This document shows positions 32,825 through 42,443 of a DNA stretch of 64,000 nt, piece after piece. A model generated the notes under the pieces. That model searched no databases. It was not told the DNA's origin and saw only the letters and a program-made list of their open reading frames with translations. How positions within the stretch are numbered: the first letter of the stretch is position 1; each line of letters begins with the position of its first letter. Made by a program: the position numbers and the translations under genes. Source of the stretch: Anseongella ginsenosidimutans (GTDB taxonomy: Bacteria; Bacteroidota; Bacteroidia; Sphingobacteriales; Sphingobacteriaceae); the NCBI RefSeq assembly GCF_008033235.1, contig NZ_CP042432.1, positions 2,046,001 to 2,110,000 of the forward strand, in the 5' to 3' direction.

Positions 32825-35824
32825 ATGAGAAATGTACTTACTGTTTTGGCATTTTTATGCTTTTTTACCCAGTATGGTTACGGGCAGGAAAGAACGGTTA
32901 GCGGGCGGGTTGTGGGGGCTGCGGACAGCCTTCCGGTGCCGGGCGTGTCTGTTACGGTGCAAGGGAGCAGCATAGGTACCGCTACCGATCTGGAAGGGAA
33001 TTATACGATCAGCGTTCCGGGTAATGAGGCGGTGCTGCTGTTTAGCTTCCTGGGGATGACTACCGTTCAGGAAACCGTCGGTGACCGCTCCGTTATAAAT
33101 GTAGTTTTGGCGCCGGCTGCCAGCCAGCTGGATGAAGTGGTGGTAATAGGATACGGTACCGCTGTCAAGCGGGATCTTACGGGTTCCATTGTCTCTATTG
33201 ACGGGAGTGAGGTGGCGGACAAGCCGGCGACCAACCCGGTGGCTTCGCTGCAGGGGAAGGTGGCCGGGGTGCATATTACCAATTCCGGTAGGCCGGGAGC
33301 GGAGCCTGATATACGGATCCGGGGAACAAATACCATTCATGGCATAAAACCTTTATACGTGGTGGACGGTATATTGAACGATAACATCGATTACCTTAAC
33401 CCGTCGGATATTGAATCCATTGAAATACTAAAGGATCCCTCTTCCCTGGCGATTTTCGGGGTCCGGGGCGCCAACGGCGTTATTGCCATTACCACAAAGC
33501 AGGCAAAAGCCGGCGAGCTGAATTTTAATTTTAACAGTACAGTAGGTTTTAAGCAGGTTTCGGATCCGATGGATATGACGGATGCCGCGGGCTTTAAGAT
33601 GTTATATGATGAACAGCTGGTAAATGACGGAGCTACCCCCTATAATTATGAGAAATGGACGGCGAATACCGACTGGCAGGATGAGATCTTCCAGAAAGGA
33701 ATACTGAATTACAATCATCTGAGCGTAAGCGGCGCAACGGAAAAGAATAAATTCTATATGGGGTTGGGCTACACGACGGAGCAGGGAATGATCAAACATG
33801 AACAATTGAACAAGATCACCTTGTCCCTGAATGATGAACTCCAGCTTAACGAAAATTTGAGAGTGGGCATCAACTTTAACGGGTACCGATCGGAACTTCC
33901 GCAAAACCGCGAGGTGGATGCGGCTATCCGCGCTGCGCCCATCGCCCCGGTTTTCCACGAGGAGAGCGGGCTCTATCATACGTTGCCTGATTTTCAGCGG
34001 GCGCAGATCTGGAATCCCATGGTAAATGTGGAGCTGCGGAAAAATACGCTGATCAGCCGGCAGTACCGCGCCGTTGGAAGCGTGTTTGCCGAAGTCGATT
34101 TCCTGGAAGACTTCACCTTCCGGGCCGCCTTCCTGGCCGACTATGGTTTTAATCAGAGCCGGTCCTACAGCCCCTTGATAAATGTGTACAACCCGGATAT
34201 CGCCGGCGACGGTATCGATCACCTGGTGGAAACCACTTCGGTAAACCAGAGCCAGGATATTTATACAAAGGTGCAGTCAGATTGGCTGCTGACCTATAAG
34301 AACAGCTTTAACGATCATAATCTTACGGCAATGGCCGGCTGGACTTCTTATTATAATTCCTTTGAAGGAACCAGCGGCCACAGGACCCAGGGTGACGGCC
34401 GGCCTATTCCCAATGAGCCTCGTTTCTGGTACGTGGATATTGGCGACAGCGATACCCAAACTGGGACCGGTTCAGCCTGGGAAAGAGCGAACCTCTCTTT
34501 TCTGTCCAGGGTGCTGTATAATTACAAGTATAAATATTTGCTGAACCTTTCCTACCGCCGGGATGGCAGTTCCGGCTTTCTTCCGGAGAATCCGAAACGC
34601 TGGCAGAATTTTGCCTCTGTAGGGGCTGCCTGGGTAGTCAGCGAAGAAGATTTCATGAAGTCGCAAAGCACGGTTAATCTCCTGAAACTGAAAGGTTCCT
34701 GGGGACTGCTTGGGAACCAGAATACAGGCGATCAATACCGTTACCCGGCTTATCCCTTGCTGGTTCCTGGGAATTCAGCGGTCTTCGGAGATGACGTGGT
34801 TCCTGCTTACGAACCGGACTATATTGCCGATCCCAACCTGCATTGGGAAAGCGTATATGCCTGGGAAGCGGGCTTTGAATTGAATGCCTTTAAAAACAGG
34901 TTGTATGTGGAGGCGGTATGGTATGATAAAAAGACAGAGGATATCCTGGTGACCGTGCCCGGCACCCTGGGTTCGCGGCCGGGCTTGTCAAATGTGGGCA
35001 GTATTTCTAATCATGGGCTGGAATTGGCAGCCTCCTGGAACCAGGAACTTGGCGAAGATCTCTCCCTTTCTGTCAGCGGTAACTTTACGACCGTCGACAA
35101 CGAAGTGCTTGACCTGGTAAGCGAAGGCTATGAGATCTTCAACGGCATCTCCCGGACCGCCATCGGTTACCCTATCGGGTACTTTTACGGATATATCTCC
35201 GACGGCATTTATCAAACCGATACGGAAATCCGTCAGTCGCCCACGAACCAGATCAACGAGGTGAAGCCCGGAGACATAAAGTACCGCGATGTGAACGGGG
35301 ATGGCAATATCACCCAGGATGACCGCACCCTGATCGGGAATCCTACCCCTGATTTCACCTATGGCATCGCCCTCAGCCTCAACTACCGGGGCTTCGATGT
35401 GTCTGCCGACTTTACCGGTGTTTACGGCAACGAACTCTTCCGGGACTGGAACCGCGGGTCTTTCTCGCAATTCAATTTCCAGGAGCATATGCTGGATCGC
35501 TGGCACGGCGCGGGAACATCGAACTGGGAGCCGCTGATCAGTTCAAGATCCAACAATCGCCTGGTTTCTACCTATTATATTGAAGACGGCAGTTTCTTCC
35601 GCGTTCGTAACATTCAGCTGGGATACAATCTGAACAGGCAAACGCTTGAAAAACTGGGGCTGAAAGCGCTGCGCATATACCTGAACGCACAGAACCCCTG
35701 GACTTTCACGAATAGTACCGGCTATACGCCTGAAATAGGAGGAAGCTCGACTTCATTCGGAATCGATAACGGAACCTATCCCGTGCCGGCGATTTATACA
35801 TTGGGTGTGAACCTGAATTTCTAA
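32825..35824 (+). CDS. SusC/RagA-family TonB-dependent transporter
   Basis: 999 residues from the ATG at 32825; the GTG at 32819 is less likely. Signal peptide MRNVLTVLAFLCFFTQYGYGQ. CarboxypepD_reg-like domain (about 24-105; SGRVVGAADSLPVPGVSVTVQGS), TonB box LDEVVVIGYG (near residue 105), plug with NPSDIESIEILKDPSSLAIFGVRGANGVI, then the barrel with a DVNGDGNITQDD loop and a terminal NLNF. It leads a five-gene locus (SusC, SusD, LamG lipoprotein, GH144-like, GH43-like). The GH144-like gene suggests beta-1,2-glucan or a related glucan as the imported substrate. Confidence 0.95.
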   Translation: MRNVLTVLAFLCFFTQYGYGQERTVSGRVVGAADSLPVPGVSVTVQGSSIGTATDLEGNYTISVPGNEAVLLFSFLGMTTVQETVGDRSVINVVLAPAASQLDEVVVIGYGTAVKRDLTGSIVSIDGSEVADKPATNPVASLQGKVAGVHITNSGRPGAEPDIRIRGTNTIHGIKPLYVVDGILNDNIDYLNPSDIESIEILKDPSSLAIFGVRGANGVIAITTKQAKAGELNFNFNSTVGFKQVSDPMDMTDAAGFKMLYDEQLVNDGATPYNYEKWTANTDWQDEIFQKGILNYNHLSVSGATEKNKFYMGLGYTTEQGMIKHEQLNKITLSLNDELQLNENLRVGINFNGYRSELPQNREVDAAIRAAPIAPVFHEESGLYHTLPDFQRAQIWNPMVNVELRKNTLISRQYRAVGSVFAEVDFLEDFTFRAAFLADYGFNQSRSYSPLINVYNPDIAGDGIDHLVETTSVNQSQDIYTKVQSDWLLTYKNSFNDHNLTAMAGWTSYYNSFEGTSGHRTQGDGRPIPNEPRFWYVDIGDSDTQTGTGSAWERANLSFLSRVLYNYKYKYLLNLSYRRDGSSGFLPENPKRWQNFASVGAAWVVSEEDFMKSQSTVNLLKLKGSWGLLGNQNTGDQYRYPAYPLLVPGNSAVFGDDVVPAYEPDYIADPNLHWESVYAWEAGFELNAFKNRLYVEAVWYDKKTEDILVTVPGTLGSRPGLSNVGSISNHGLELAASWNQELGEDLSLSVSGNFTTVDNEVLDLVSEGYEIFNGISRTAIGYPIGYFYGYISDGIYQTDTEIRQSPTNQINEVKPGDIKYRDVNGDGNITQDDRTLIGNPTPDFTYGIALSLNYRGFDVSADFTGVYGNELFRDWNRGSFSQFNFQEHMLDRWHGAGTSNWEPLISSRSNNRLVSTYYIEDGSFFRVRNIQLGYNLNRQTLEKLGLKALRIYLNAQNPWTFTNSTGYTPEIGGSSTSFGIDNGTYPVPAIYTLGVNLNF

Positions 35825-35842
35825 TGTAATTGAGAAAAGGTC

Positions 35843-37336
35843 ATGAAAACAAGATACCAAAAGATTTTATGGGTGCTTCCGGTAATACTGGCAGCACTAT
35901 CCCTGGCCGGATGTAAAAAGGACTGGCTGGAAAGAATGCCCCAGGGACGCTATACGGAAGACGATATTCCCGCGGGTTCGCTGGAAGGGCAGGTGTTCGG
36001 CGCCTATGCCGCCCTGCGGAATGACGGGATTTCGGGGCTTTCCTACGTTGCTGTGCATAATATCCGTTCTGACGATGCTGTCAAGGGAAGTTCGGTGAGC
36101 GACGGCGTGGATGCCGAAAATTTTTTCGATAACTTCCAGTATACGACTGATTTCTGGCTGCTGAATACGTATTGGACCGACCATTATAACCTGATTTCCC
36201 TGGCGAATAATGTAATAGCAGCCGCAGACACCGTGGAGCTTGATTCGGCTACCAGTATCAATGCAGGGGAGGCCAAGTTCCTGCGCGCATTCGCCTATTT
36301 CAACCTGGTGCGTGCATTTGGTGAAGTGCCCTTAATAGATTTCCGGATCATTGAGCCTGAAGACGCCATCGTTCCCAAATCTTCGGTAGCCGAGATCTAT
36401 GCCCTGATTGATGCGGACCTGGAGGAAGCAACCGGCGTTCTTCCCCTGGACTGGCCGGAATATCCCGGGCGGATCACCCGTGGCGCGGCCCTTGCACTGC
36501 AGGCCAAGACATTTCTTTTCCGGGGTCAGTGGGCGGCCGCGCTGGCCTCGGCGGAAGGAGTAATGAACACCGGCATGTATGATCTGAGCATGCCTTACGA
36601 TGAAATATTCAGGGAAGAGGCCGAGAATAGCAGCGAGTCGGTTTTCGAGATACAGGCGCTTTATGAACAGGGGCAGACAGAGTTCGGGATTAACTATGCT
36701 ACCCGCCAGGGTGTGCGCGGCGCGGGCGAATGGAACCTGGGATGGGGCTGGAACACGCCCACTGAATCGCTGGCAGAGGCATTTGAGGCCGGCGACCCCC
36801 GGAAGGATGTCACCTTGCTCTATTCCGGACAGCTGAATGAGCCTTACGGCGAAACCGTGCCTCCTGCAACACCCAATGTTCCGCGTCCCTACTGGAATAA
36901 AAAGGTATATACCAATCCGGCTATCCGGGATGCTACCGCGAGCCAGGGCGGGCAATGGTTCAATATGCGGGTGATCCGGTATGCCGATGTGATATTGATG
37001 GCCGCCGAGGCTGCCAATGAACTTGGGAACACAGCCAAAGCCCTTGAATACATGGAAATGGTCAGGGCAAGGGCAAGGGGCGGAAGTGATTCCGTACTCC
37101 CGCCGGTGATCACTACCAATCCGGAAGAGCTGCGCGAGGCGATCCGGCATGAGCGCCGCGTGGAACTGGGAATGGAGGACGAGCGCTTCTTTGACCTGGT
37201 GCGCTGGGGAATTGTGCAGCAAGTAATGCATGCTGCCGGGAAAACCGGTTATCAGCCGCGTCACGAGTACCTGCCCATTCCGCAGCCGGAGATTGATAAA
37301 TCGGGGGGCGTCTTAAAGCAGAACCCGAACTATTAG
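35843..37336 (+). CDS. SusD/RagB-family surface lipoprotein
   Basis: 497 residues; lipobox SLAGC (Cys24) then KKDWLERMPQGRYTEDD, as usual in SusD. TPR helices NAGEAKFLRAFAYFNLVRAFGEVPLID (about 134-160) and VILMAAEAANELGNTAKALEYMEMVRARAR, and the closing ERRVELGMEDERFFDLVRWG and YLPIPQPEIDKSGGVLKQNPNY segments are all clear. The last segment is typical of a full-length SusD. It caps the SusC transporter encoded 18 bases upstream. Confidence 0.95.
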   Translation: MKTRYQKILWVLPVILAALSLAGCKKDWLERMPQGRYTEDDIPAGSLEGQVFGAYAALRNDGISGLSYVAVHNIRSDDAVKGSSVSDGVDAENFFDNFQYTTDFWLLNTYWTDHYNLISLANNVIAAADTVELDSATSINAGEAKFLRAFAYFNLVRAFGEVPLIDFRIIEPEDAIVPKSSVAEIYALIDADLEEATGVLPLDWPEYPGRITRGAALALQAKTFLFRGQWAAALASAEGVMNTGMYDLSMPYDEIFREEAENSSESVFEIQALYEQGQTEFGINYATRQGVRGAGEWNLGWGWNTPTESLAEAFEAGDPRKDVTLLYSGQLNEPYGETVPPATPNVPRPYWNKKVYTNPAIRDATASQGGQWFNMRVIRYADVILMAAEAANELGNTAKALEYMEMVRARARGGSDSVLPPVITTNPEELREAIRHERRVELGMEDERFFDLVRWGIVQQVMHAAGKTGYQPRHEYLPIPQPEIDKSGGVLKQNPNY

Positions 37337-37353
37337 CAGAAAGGAACAAGACA

Positions 37354-38187
37354 ATGGGAAAATATATGTTAAAAACAGCTGCAATTATACTGATGGCAGG
37401 TTTAGGGGGCCTTGGCTTTACGTCTTGCCAGAAAATGGAACGCCCGGAACTGGTCCTCATACCGGACGACACGGCAAGGCTGAACGGGCCTTTGCAGCTT
37501 TACCTCGGATTCGAGGATTCGCCCCTGGACAGCATCCACTTTGACGAAGGTACTGCTACCGGGATCAGTTACGTGGAAGGTGTTCACGGCAAAGCCTATC
37601 AGGGATCAGCAACCGGGCAGATACAATTTGCTTCTGCCGGAAAGCTCGCGGAAATGAGCAGCTTCACGGTGGCTTTCTGGCTGAACACGGAAAAGCATGA
37701 AGGAGGAGCGCAATGTATTTTTATGCTTCCCAATACGGAGGACTTCTGGGGAAATATGTTTGCAACCATTGAAGGCAACGGGAACCCCGACGATAATTCC
37801 ATGCAGTTGAAATTTAATTTCGGCCCCTGGGTTGACTTTAGCGGGAGCAACGGCATGGAACGGTTGCCGGACATGTATGGAAAATGGCGGCATCTGGCGT
37901 TCACTTATGATGAGAATACTTCGGTATTTTCAGCTTACCTGGACGGCCAAGCTATTCCCCTGCCCGCAGCGGTTGCCAATCCTGAAGCGAACGGAGAGCC
38001 ACTTGGGCCGCTTGCGTTCCAGAATGTTTCAAAATTTGTAATCGGCGCGTATCAGCAGCATATTGGCATACAAAACGATCCGGAGGCCTGGATGCTGCGG
38101 TACACCGGCATGCTCGATCAGTTCAGGGTATACACGAAAGCGCTGACCGCTGAAGAAGTAAACACGTTATTTGCCAGCAAGAAATGA
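37354..38187 (+). CDS. LamG/concanavalin-like surface lipoprotein
   Basis: 277 residues with lipobox GFTSC (Cys25). Residues about 47-275 form a LamG-like jelly roll: LYLGFEDSPLDS, GKAYQGSATGQIQFA, MSSFTVAFWLNTE, KWRHLAFTYDENTSVFSAYLDGQAI, and the closing MLDQFRVYTKALTAEEVNTLFAS. The last block is diagnostic for LamG-like domains. In Bacteroidota loci, a lipoprotein in this place after SusD usually plays the SusE/SGBP role of binding glycan at the surface. It overlaps the following GH144-like gene by 4 bases (ATGA), so expression is coupled. Confidence 0.85.
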   Translation: MGKYMLKTAAIILMAGLGGLGFTSCQKMERPELVLIPDDTARLNGPLQLYLGFEDSPLDSIHFDEGTATGISYVEGVHGKAYQGSATGQIQFASAGKLAEMSSFTVAFWLNTEKHEGGAQCIFMLPNTEDFWGNMFATIEGNGNPDDNSMQLKFNFGPWVDFSGSNGMERLPDMYGKWRHLAFTYDENTSVFSAYLDGQAIPLPAAVANPEANGEPLGPLAFQNVSKFVIGAYQQHIGIQNDPEAWMLRYTGMLDQFRVYTKALTAEEVNTLFASKK

Positions 38188-39533
38188 AGAGTAGCTTTTT
38201 AATTATTTTACTGGTCCTGTCCGGGTTTATTGCCTGCAATACTCCCGGAAATGACAGCAAGCCGGAGGAACCCGGAAAAACAGACAGCTTAACCGCTGAA
38301 CAACTGCTGGACAGCGTTCAGTACCGCACCTTCCAGTACTTCTGGGATGGGGCCGAACCGGTATCGGGAATGGCGCGCGAGCGTTATCATGTGGACGGGG
38401 TATACCCGCAGAACGATAAGAACGTCGTTACCTCGGGCGGCTCCGGTTTCGGAATAATGGCTATCCTGGTGGGCATTGAAAGAGGGTTCATCAGCCGGGA
38501 GGAAGGCCTCCGCCGTTTTGAAAAAATTGCCGGTTTTCTGGAAAATGCCGACAGCTTTCATGGTGTATTTCCGCATTGGTGGAACGGCGAAACCGGGAAG
38601 GTAAAATCTTTCAGCTCAAAGGATGATGGGGGCGACCTGGTAGAAACCGCTTTCCTGATGCAGGGCTTGTTGTGTGTACGCCAGTACTTTGCCGATGGCA
38701 ATGAAGAAGAAAAAGCGCTTGCCGACAGAATGGACCGGTTATGGAAAAACGTCGAATGGGACTGGCATACCAAAGGGGGAGAAGATGTGCTTTACTGGCA
38801 TTGGTCCCCCAGTCATGGCTGGGAGATGAACTTCCCTATTGAGGGCTACAATGAATGCATGATCACCTATATACTGGCGGCTTCCTCACCAACTCATGGT
38901 GTGCCGGCGGAAGCCTATCACGACGGATGGGCCCGCAGCGGCGGTATTAACACAGATGTGACCACTTACGGACATCATCTTTCCCTGAAGCACAATGGCG
39001 CTGAAAAATACGGCGGCCCCTTATTCTGGGCTCATTATTCCTACCTGGGCCTGGATCCCAGGAACCTGGAAGACCGCTATGCCAATTATTGGGAAGAGAA
39101 CCGTAACCACGCGCTTATCAACTATGAGTATTGCGTGGACAATCCAAAGGATTTTGCAGGCTATGGCGAACAGTGCTGGGGATTGACAGCCAGTTATTCC
39201 GTCGAGGGCTATGCCGGTCACAGCCCCTCCCGCGATCTTGGCGTCATTTCGCCTACAGCCGCGCTTTCCTCCTTCCCTTATACGCCTGAAAAGTCCATGG
39301 CCGCCCTGGAGCATTTCTATTACAATCTTGGCGATAAGATCTGGGGTAAATACGGGTTTTATGACGCGTTTAGTCAAACTGAAAATTGGTACCCGCAGCG
39401 CTACCTGGCCATTGACCAGGGGCCTGTTGTGGTCATGATAGAAAACCACCGTTCCGGTTTGTTGTGGGAGCTTTTTATGTCCTGTCCCGAAATAAAGCAG
39501 GGGCTGAAGAAGCTCGGTTTTTCCGGTTTTTGA
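38184..39533 (+). CDS. GH144-like glucoamylase-fold lipoprotein (putative endo-beta-1,2-glucanase)
   Basis: 449 residues, lipobox GFIAC (Cys18). The body is the (alpha/alpha)6 glucoamylase-type domain (about 40-445) now classified as GH144: RTFQYFWDGAEPVSGMARER, TSGGSGFGIMAILVGIERGFISREEGLRR, GGDLVETAFLMQGLLCVRQYF, EGYNECMITYILAASSPTHG, and PFWAHYSYLGLDPR-like and GWGLTASY-type segments near the end. The founding GH144 enzyme is an endo-beta-1,2-glucanase from Chitinophaga pinensis. The call to family is firm; the substrate is inferred, as GH144 relatives are not all tested and no GH3 beta-glucosidase is seen here. Confidence 0.85.
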   Translation: MKSSFLIILLVLSGFIACNTPGNDSKPEEPGKTDSLTAEQLLDSVQYRTFQYFWDGAEPVSGMARERYHVDGVYPQNDKNVVTSGGSGFGIMAILVGIERGFISREEGLRRFEKIAGFLENADSFHGVFPHWWNGETGKVKSFSSKDDGGDLVETAFLMQGLLCVRQYFADGNEEEKALADRMDRLWKNVEWDWHTKGGEDVLYWHWSPSHGWEMNFPIEGYNECMITYILAASSPTHGVPAEAYHDGWARSGGINTDVTTYGHHLSLKHNGAEKYGGPLFWAHYSYLGLDPRNLEDRYANYWEENRNHALINYEYCVDNPKDFAGYGEQCWGLTASYSVEGYAGHSPSRDLGVISPTAALSSFPYTPEKSMAALEHFYYNLGDKIWGKYGFYDAFSQTENWYPQRYLAIDQGPVVVMIENHRSGLLWELFMSCPEIKQGLKKLGFSGF

Positions 39534-39551
39534 AGTTTTTAGCTATTTAAC

Positions 39552-39593
39552 ACGGGGATCCGGCTCCCGTTTAAGCGGCTTTCACGGAACGGG
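39552..39593 (+). promoter_or_regulatory. Two mutually exclusive hairpins in the gap before the GH43-like gene
   Basis: CCCGTT (39566-39571) can pair either with ACGGG upstream (39552-39556) or with AACGGG downstream (39588-39593). The two pairings cannot coexist. This may be an attenuator-like or post-transcriptional signal, but the stems are only 5-6 bp and may be chance. Confidence 0.3.
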
Positions 39594-39618
39594 AACTGGC
39601 TTGGTTCAATTAAGAAAA

Positions 39619-41355
39619 ATGAACAGGAAGCTTTATATACTGATCCTGCTGCTGGGTTTCGGCATTTGCCGGGGGCATAGCGCATACGGGCAGTCGGCTC
39701 AAATGAAAACCTATTGCAACCCCTTAAACCTGGATTATACCTACATGATCTATAACGCCAATAATGATCTTTCTTATCGTTCAGGCGCCGATCCGGCGGT
39801 GGTTGAATTCAGGAATGAGTATTATATGTTCGTTACGCGTTCAATGGGCTACTGGCATTCCAAAGACCTTTATAACTGGACATTTATTACACCGGGAAAA
39901 TGGTATTTCCAGGGCTCCAACGCACCGGCCGCCTTTAACTATAAAGATTCTGTATTGTACATGGCAGGCGATCCTTCCGGCTCCATGAGTATTCTTTATA
40001 CAGACAATCCCGCGGCGGGAAACTGGAAAGCCGTGCCGGCTATTTTGAACAACCTGCAGGATCCCGCCCTGTTCATCGATGATGACGGGCAGGCATATAT
40101 CTTTTGGGGATCATCCAATAAGTTTCCGATCCGGGGAAGGAAGCTGAATAAGGATCTCCGCTTTCGCCCCCATGAAGAAGTGACCGAACTGTTCAACCTC
40201 GATGAAGAAAAACATGGCTGGGAGCGTTTCGGCGAGAATCATTCGGATACCGTCCTTGAAGGGTATATTGAGGGGGCCTGGATCACCAGGCATAAGGATA
40301 CCTACTACCTGCAGTATGCTGCGCCCGGAACCGAATGGAACGTCTACGGAGACGGCGTTTATACCAGCGATTCTCCGCTGGGCCCGTATATCTATGCCCC
40401 GAACAATCCGGTTTCCTACAAACCCGGCGGCTTTGCCAACGGGGCGGGGCATGGGAGTACAGTCCTGGGGCCGCAGGGGAATTACTGGCATTTCGCTACC
40501 TCGGCGGTTGCCGTAAATATCGGCTGGGAAAGGCGCATCAGCATGTTCCCCAGCTATTTTGATGAAGACGGACTGATGCATGTAAATACTTCTTTCGGGG
40601 ATTATCCTCATTTTGCGCCTTCAATTCCCGGGAAAGCGGGAGAATTCAGCGGCTGGATGCTGCTTTCTTATAAAAAGCCGGTAAAAGCATTTTCTTCACT
40701 GGAAAACTATGCACCCGGGAATATAGTTGACGAAAATGTGAAAACCTTCTGGGTCGCGAAGGAAAACAATGACCGGCAATGGATAGAAATAGACCTGCTT
40801 CACCCGGCAACCGTACATGCTATACAGGTAAATTACAATGATTATCAGTCGGCTATGTATGGAAGAGTACCCGGCCTCTATCACAGGTACCTCATCGAAG
40901 GTTCCCCGGACGGCAAAAAATGGCAGGTACTGGTTGACAGGAAAAACAGCTTTGAAGACGTCCCCAATGATTATGTCGAACTCGCCCGGCCCCGGACCGT
41001 TCGGTACATCCGCTATAAAAACATCCATATTCCAACCCCTCACCTTTCCATTTCCGATCTGCGCGTGTTCGGCCTGGGTAATGGAAAGATTCCGGGGAAG
41101 GTACAGGGTTTAAGCGCGGACCGCCGTCCGGACCGGCGTGATGCACTCATTACCTGGGAAAAACAGGCTGGCTGCCAGGGATATAATGTGCGCTGGGGAA
41201 TTGCCCCGGATAAATTATATAATTCCTGGCTGGTTTACGGGAGCAATTCCCTGGAACTGAAAAGCCTGTCCGTTAACCAGGAGTATTATTTTACCGTAGA
41301 AGCTTTCAACGAAAACGGCGTCGGGAAAAGCGCTGAAATCGTAAAGGCCGAATAA
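39619..41355 (+). CDS. GH43-like glycosidase with F5/8 type C and fibronectin III domains
   Basis: 578 residues from the ATG at 39619, which opens a signal peptide (MNRKLYILILLLGFGICRGHSAYG); a TTG at 39601 would add six residues. Five-bladed GH43-type propeller (about 30-350) with the three carboxylates in place: Asp58 (GADPAVV, general base), Asp148 (LQDPALF), Glu218 (YIEGAW, general acid). F5/8 type C (discoidin) domain about 360-480 (VDENVKTFWVAKENNDRQWIEID ... RTVRYIRYKN) and an FN3 domain about 485-578. GH43 enzymes cleave arabinose, xylose or galactose linkages, so its role next to a GH144-like enzyme is unclear. It is the last gene of this locus. Confidence 0.88.
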   Translation: MNRKLYILILLLGFGICRGHSAYGQSAQMKTYCNPLNLDYTYMIYNANNDLSYRSGADPAVVEFRNEYYMFVTRSMGYWHSKDLYNWTFITPGKWYFQGSNAPAAFNYKDSVLYMAGDPSGSMSILYTDNPAAGNWKAVPAILNNLQDPALFIDDDGQAYIFWGSSNKFPIRGRKLNKDLRFRPHEEVTELFNLDEEKHGWERFGENHSDTVLEGYIEGAWITRHKDTYYLQYAAPGTEWNVYGDGVYTSDSPLGPYIYAPNNPVSYKPGGFANGAGHGSTVLGPQGNYWHFATSAVAVNIGWERRISMFPSYFDEDGLMHVNTSFGDYPHFAPSIPGKAGEFSGWMLLSYKKPVKAFSSLENYAPGNIVDENVKTFWVAKENNDRQWIEIDLLHPATVHAIQVNYNDYQSAMYGRVPGLYHRYLIEGSPDGKKWQVLVDRKNSFEDVPNDYVELARPRTVRYIRYKNIHIPTPHLSISDLRVFGLGNGKIPGKVQGLSADRRPDRRDALITWEKQAGCQGYNVRWGIAPDKLYNSWLVYGSNSLELKSLSVNQEYYFTVEAFNENGVGKSAEIVKAE

Positions 41356-41366
41356 TACCGCCATTC

Positions 41367-41392
41367 ATGTCATGCCCGTTATGTCATGCCCG
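41367..41392. repeat. 12-bp direct repeat
   Basis: ATGTCATGCCCG occurs at 41367-41378 and again at 41381-41392, just after the GH43-like gene. No function is seen. Confidence 0.6.
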
Positions 41393-41533
41393 GCCTGGCA
41401 GATAAGCAAGGTTTCTGGCATTAAAGCAAGCTCTTGAAAAACTGGCCGTTAACTTCCTGTAACGCTTTTGTTAACCCCCTGGCCCTGAAACTGGCATAGT
41501 TTTCGTCAGAGAAGGGCATTATTAAAAAAAGCA

Positions 41534-42136
41534 ATGAAAATGAAAAAAACACTGTTAATAGGCGCCCTGTTCCTGGCAGGAATGGGCGGCACGTATGCAC
41601 AGGTAAATTACGGGGTAAAGGCTGGCGTTAATTTCGCTAACCTGAATTTTTCCGAAGACGTAGAGGATCTGGATCCCAGTACGCTCACGGGATTTCAGGC
41701 CGGTATATTTGCTAATGCCGAACTGGCCGAGAACTTTTCGGTACAACCGGAACTGCTGTATTCTGCCCAGGGATCCGTGCTTGCTGAGGAAGGTGACAAT
41801 TCCTATAAATATAAACTCAGCTACCTGAGCCTCCCGGTAATGGCAAGGTACCAGTTCTGGGAAGGTTTTCGCCTGGAAGTAGGTCCCCAGCTGGGTTTGC
41901 TTTTGTCTGCAAAAAGTGTGCTTGATACGGACGGCGGTGAAGCAGAGGAAGATGTCAAGGACCAAACCAAGAGCATCGATTTTGGGCTGGCCGGCGGAGC
42001 AAGCTATCAGCTTCCCATGGGCATCGGCGTTTTTGCCAGGTATTACACCGGCCTGACAGATATCAGTGACGGCAACGAAACCGATATGACTACCAAAAAT
42101 AACGTAGCCAGCGCAGGCCTGACCTATACGTTTTAA
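41534..42136 (+). CDS. Outer-membrane beta-barrel protein, PorT/OmpW-like
   Basis: 200 residues, signal peptide (MKMKKTLLIGALFLAGMGGTYAQ) and a small barrel. VNYGVKAGVNFANL near the N-terminus, alternating polar/aromatic strands (LSYLSLPVMARYQF, FRLEVGPQLGLLLSAKS, VFARYYTGLTDISD), and the terminal aromatic TYTF are typical of the porin-family/PorT-like proteins of Bacteroidota. These are often of unknown function, some membrane-integrity or stress related. It stands alone with two hairpin terminators behind it. Confidence 0.85.
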   Translation: MKMKKTLLIGALFLAGMGGTYAQVNYGVKAGVNFANLNFSEDVEDLDPSTLTGFQAGIFANAELAENFSVQPELLYSAQGSVLAEEGDNSYKYKLSYLSLPVMARYQFWEGFRLEVGPQLGLLLSAKSVLDTDGGEAEEDVKDQTKSIDFGLAGGASYQLPMGIGVFARYYTGLTDISDGNETDMTTKNNVASAGLTYTF

Positions 42137-42160
42137 CGACCATCTTCGGGAAGAAGTTAA

Positions 42161-42184
42161 AAAAACAGGGACAGCCCTGTTTTT
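42161..42184 (+). terminator. Intrinsic terminator after the outer-membrane barrel gene
   Basis: A perfect 10-bp stem, AAAAACAGGG (42161-42170) and CCCTGTTTTT (42175-42184), with a 4-base loop and T run at the 3' arm. The flanking A and T runs make it work in both directions. Confidence 0.85.
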
Positions 42185-42194
42185 CGTACTAAAA

Positions 42195-42223
42195 GAAACC
42201 CTGCCCATCCGCGGCGGGGTTTC
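42195..42223 (+). terminator. Second tandem terminator
   Basis: GAAACCCTGCC (42195-42205) and GGCGGGGTTTC (42213-42223) form an 11-bp stem with one G-T pair and a 7-base loop, followed by TTGTTTT. It lies 10 bases behind the first terminator. The remaining bases up to 42443 carry no recognisable gene. Confidence 0.75.
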
Positions 42224-42443
42224 TTGTTTTCCGACCTTTTTCAACATTCTCAACTTTAAAAAACGCCTTTTTCCGGCCTTTTTCGCGCTGTGCGAAATCT
42301 GAGGGCTGCAAACCGGGCAAGTTACCCAATTTGGTTTTACTAATTTTTTTAGGATAACGGATGGGTTTGTTATTTTTACCGCAGCAACCATACCTTATGT
42401 ATATAACCTGTGAAGAAACCATCAATAACTTAAAACTGTACTC

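Noticed and set aside
41440-41533. An ECF-type promoter before the outer-membrane barrel gene
   Set aside because: GAAACT and CGTC-like elements are present, but the spacing (about 12 bases) is too short, and the TTTG/TAGTTTTC pair is too far apart (26 bases) for the main sigma consensus.
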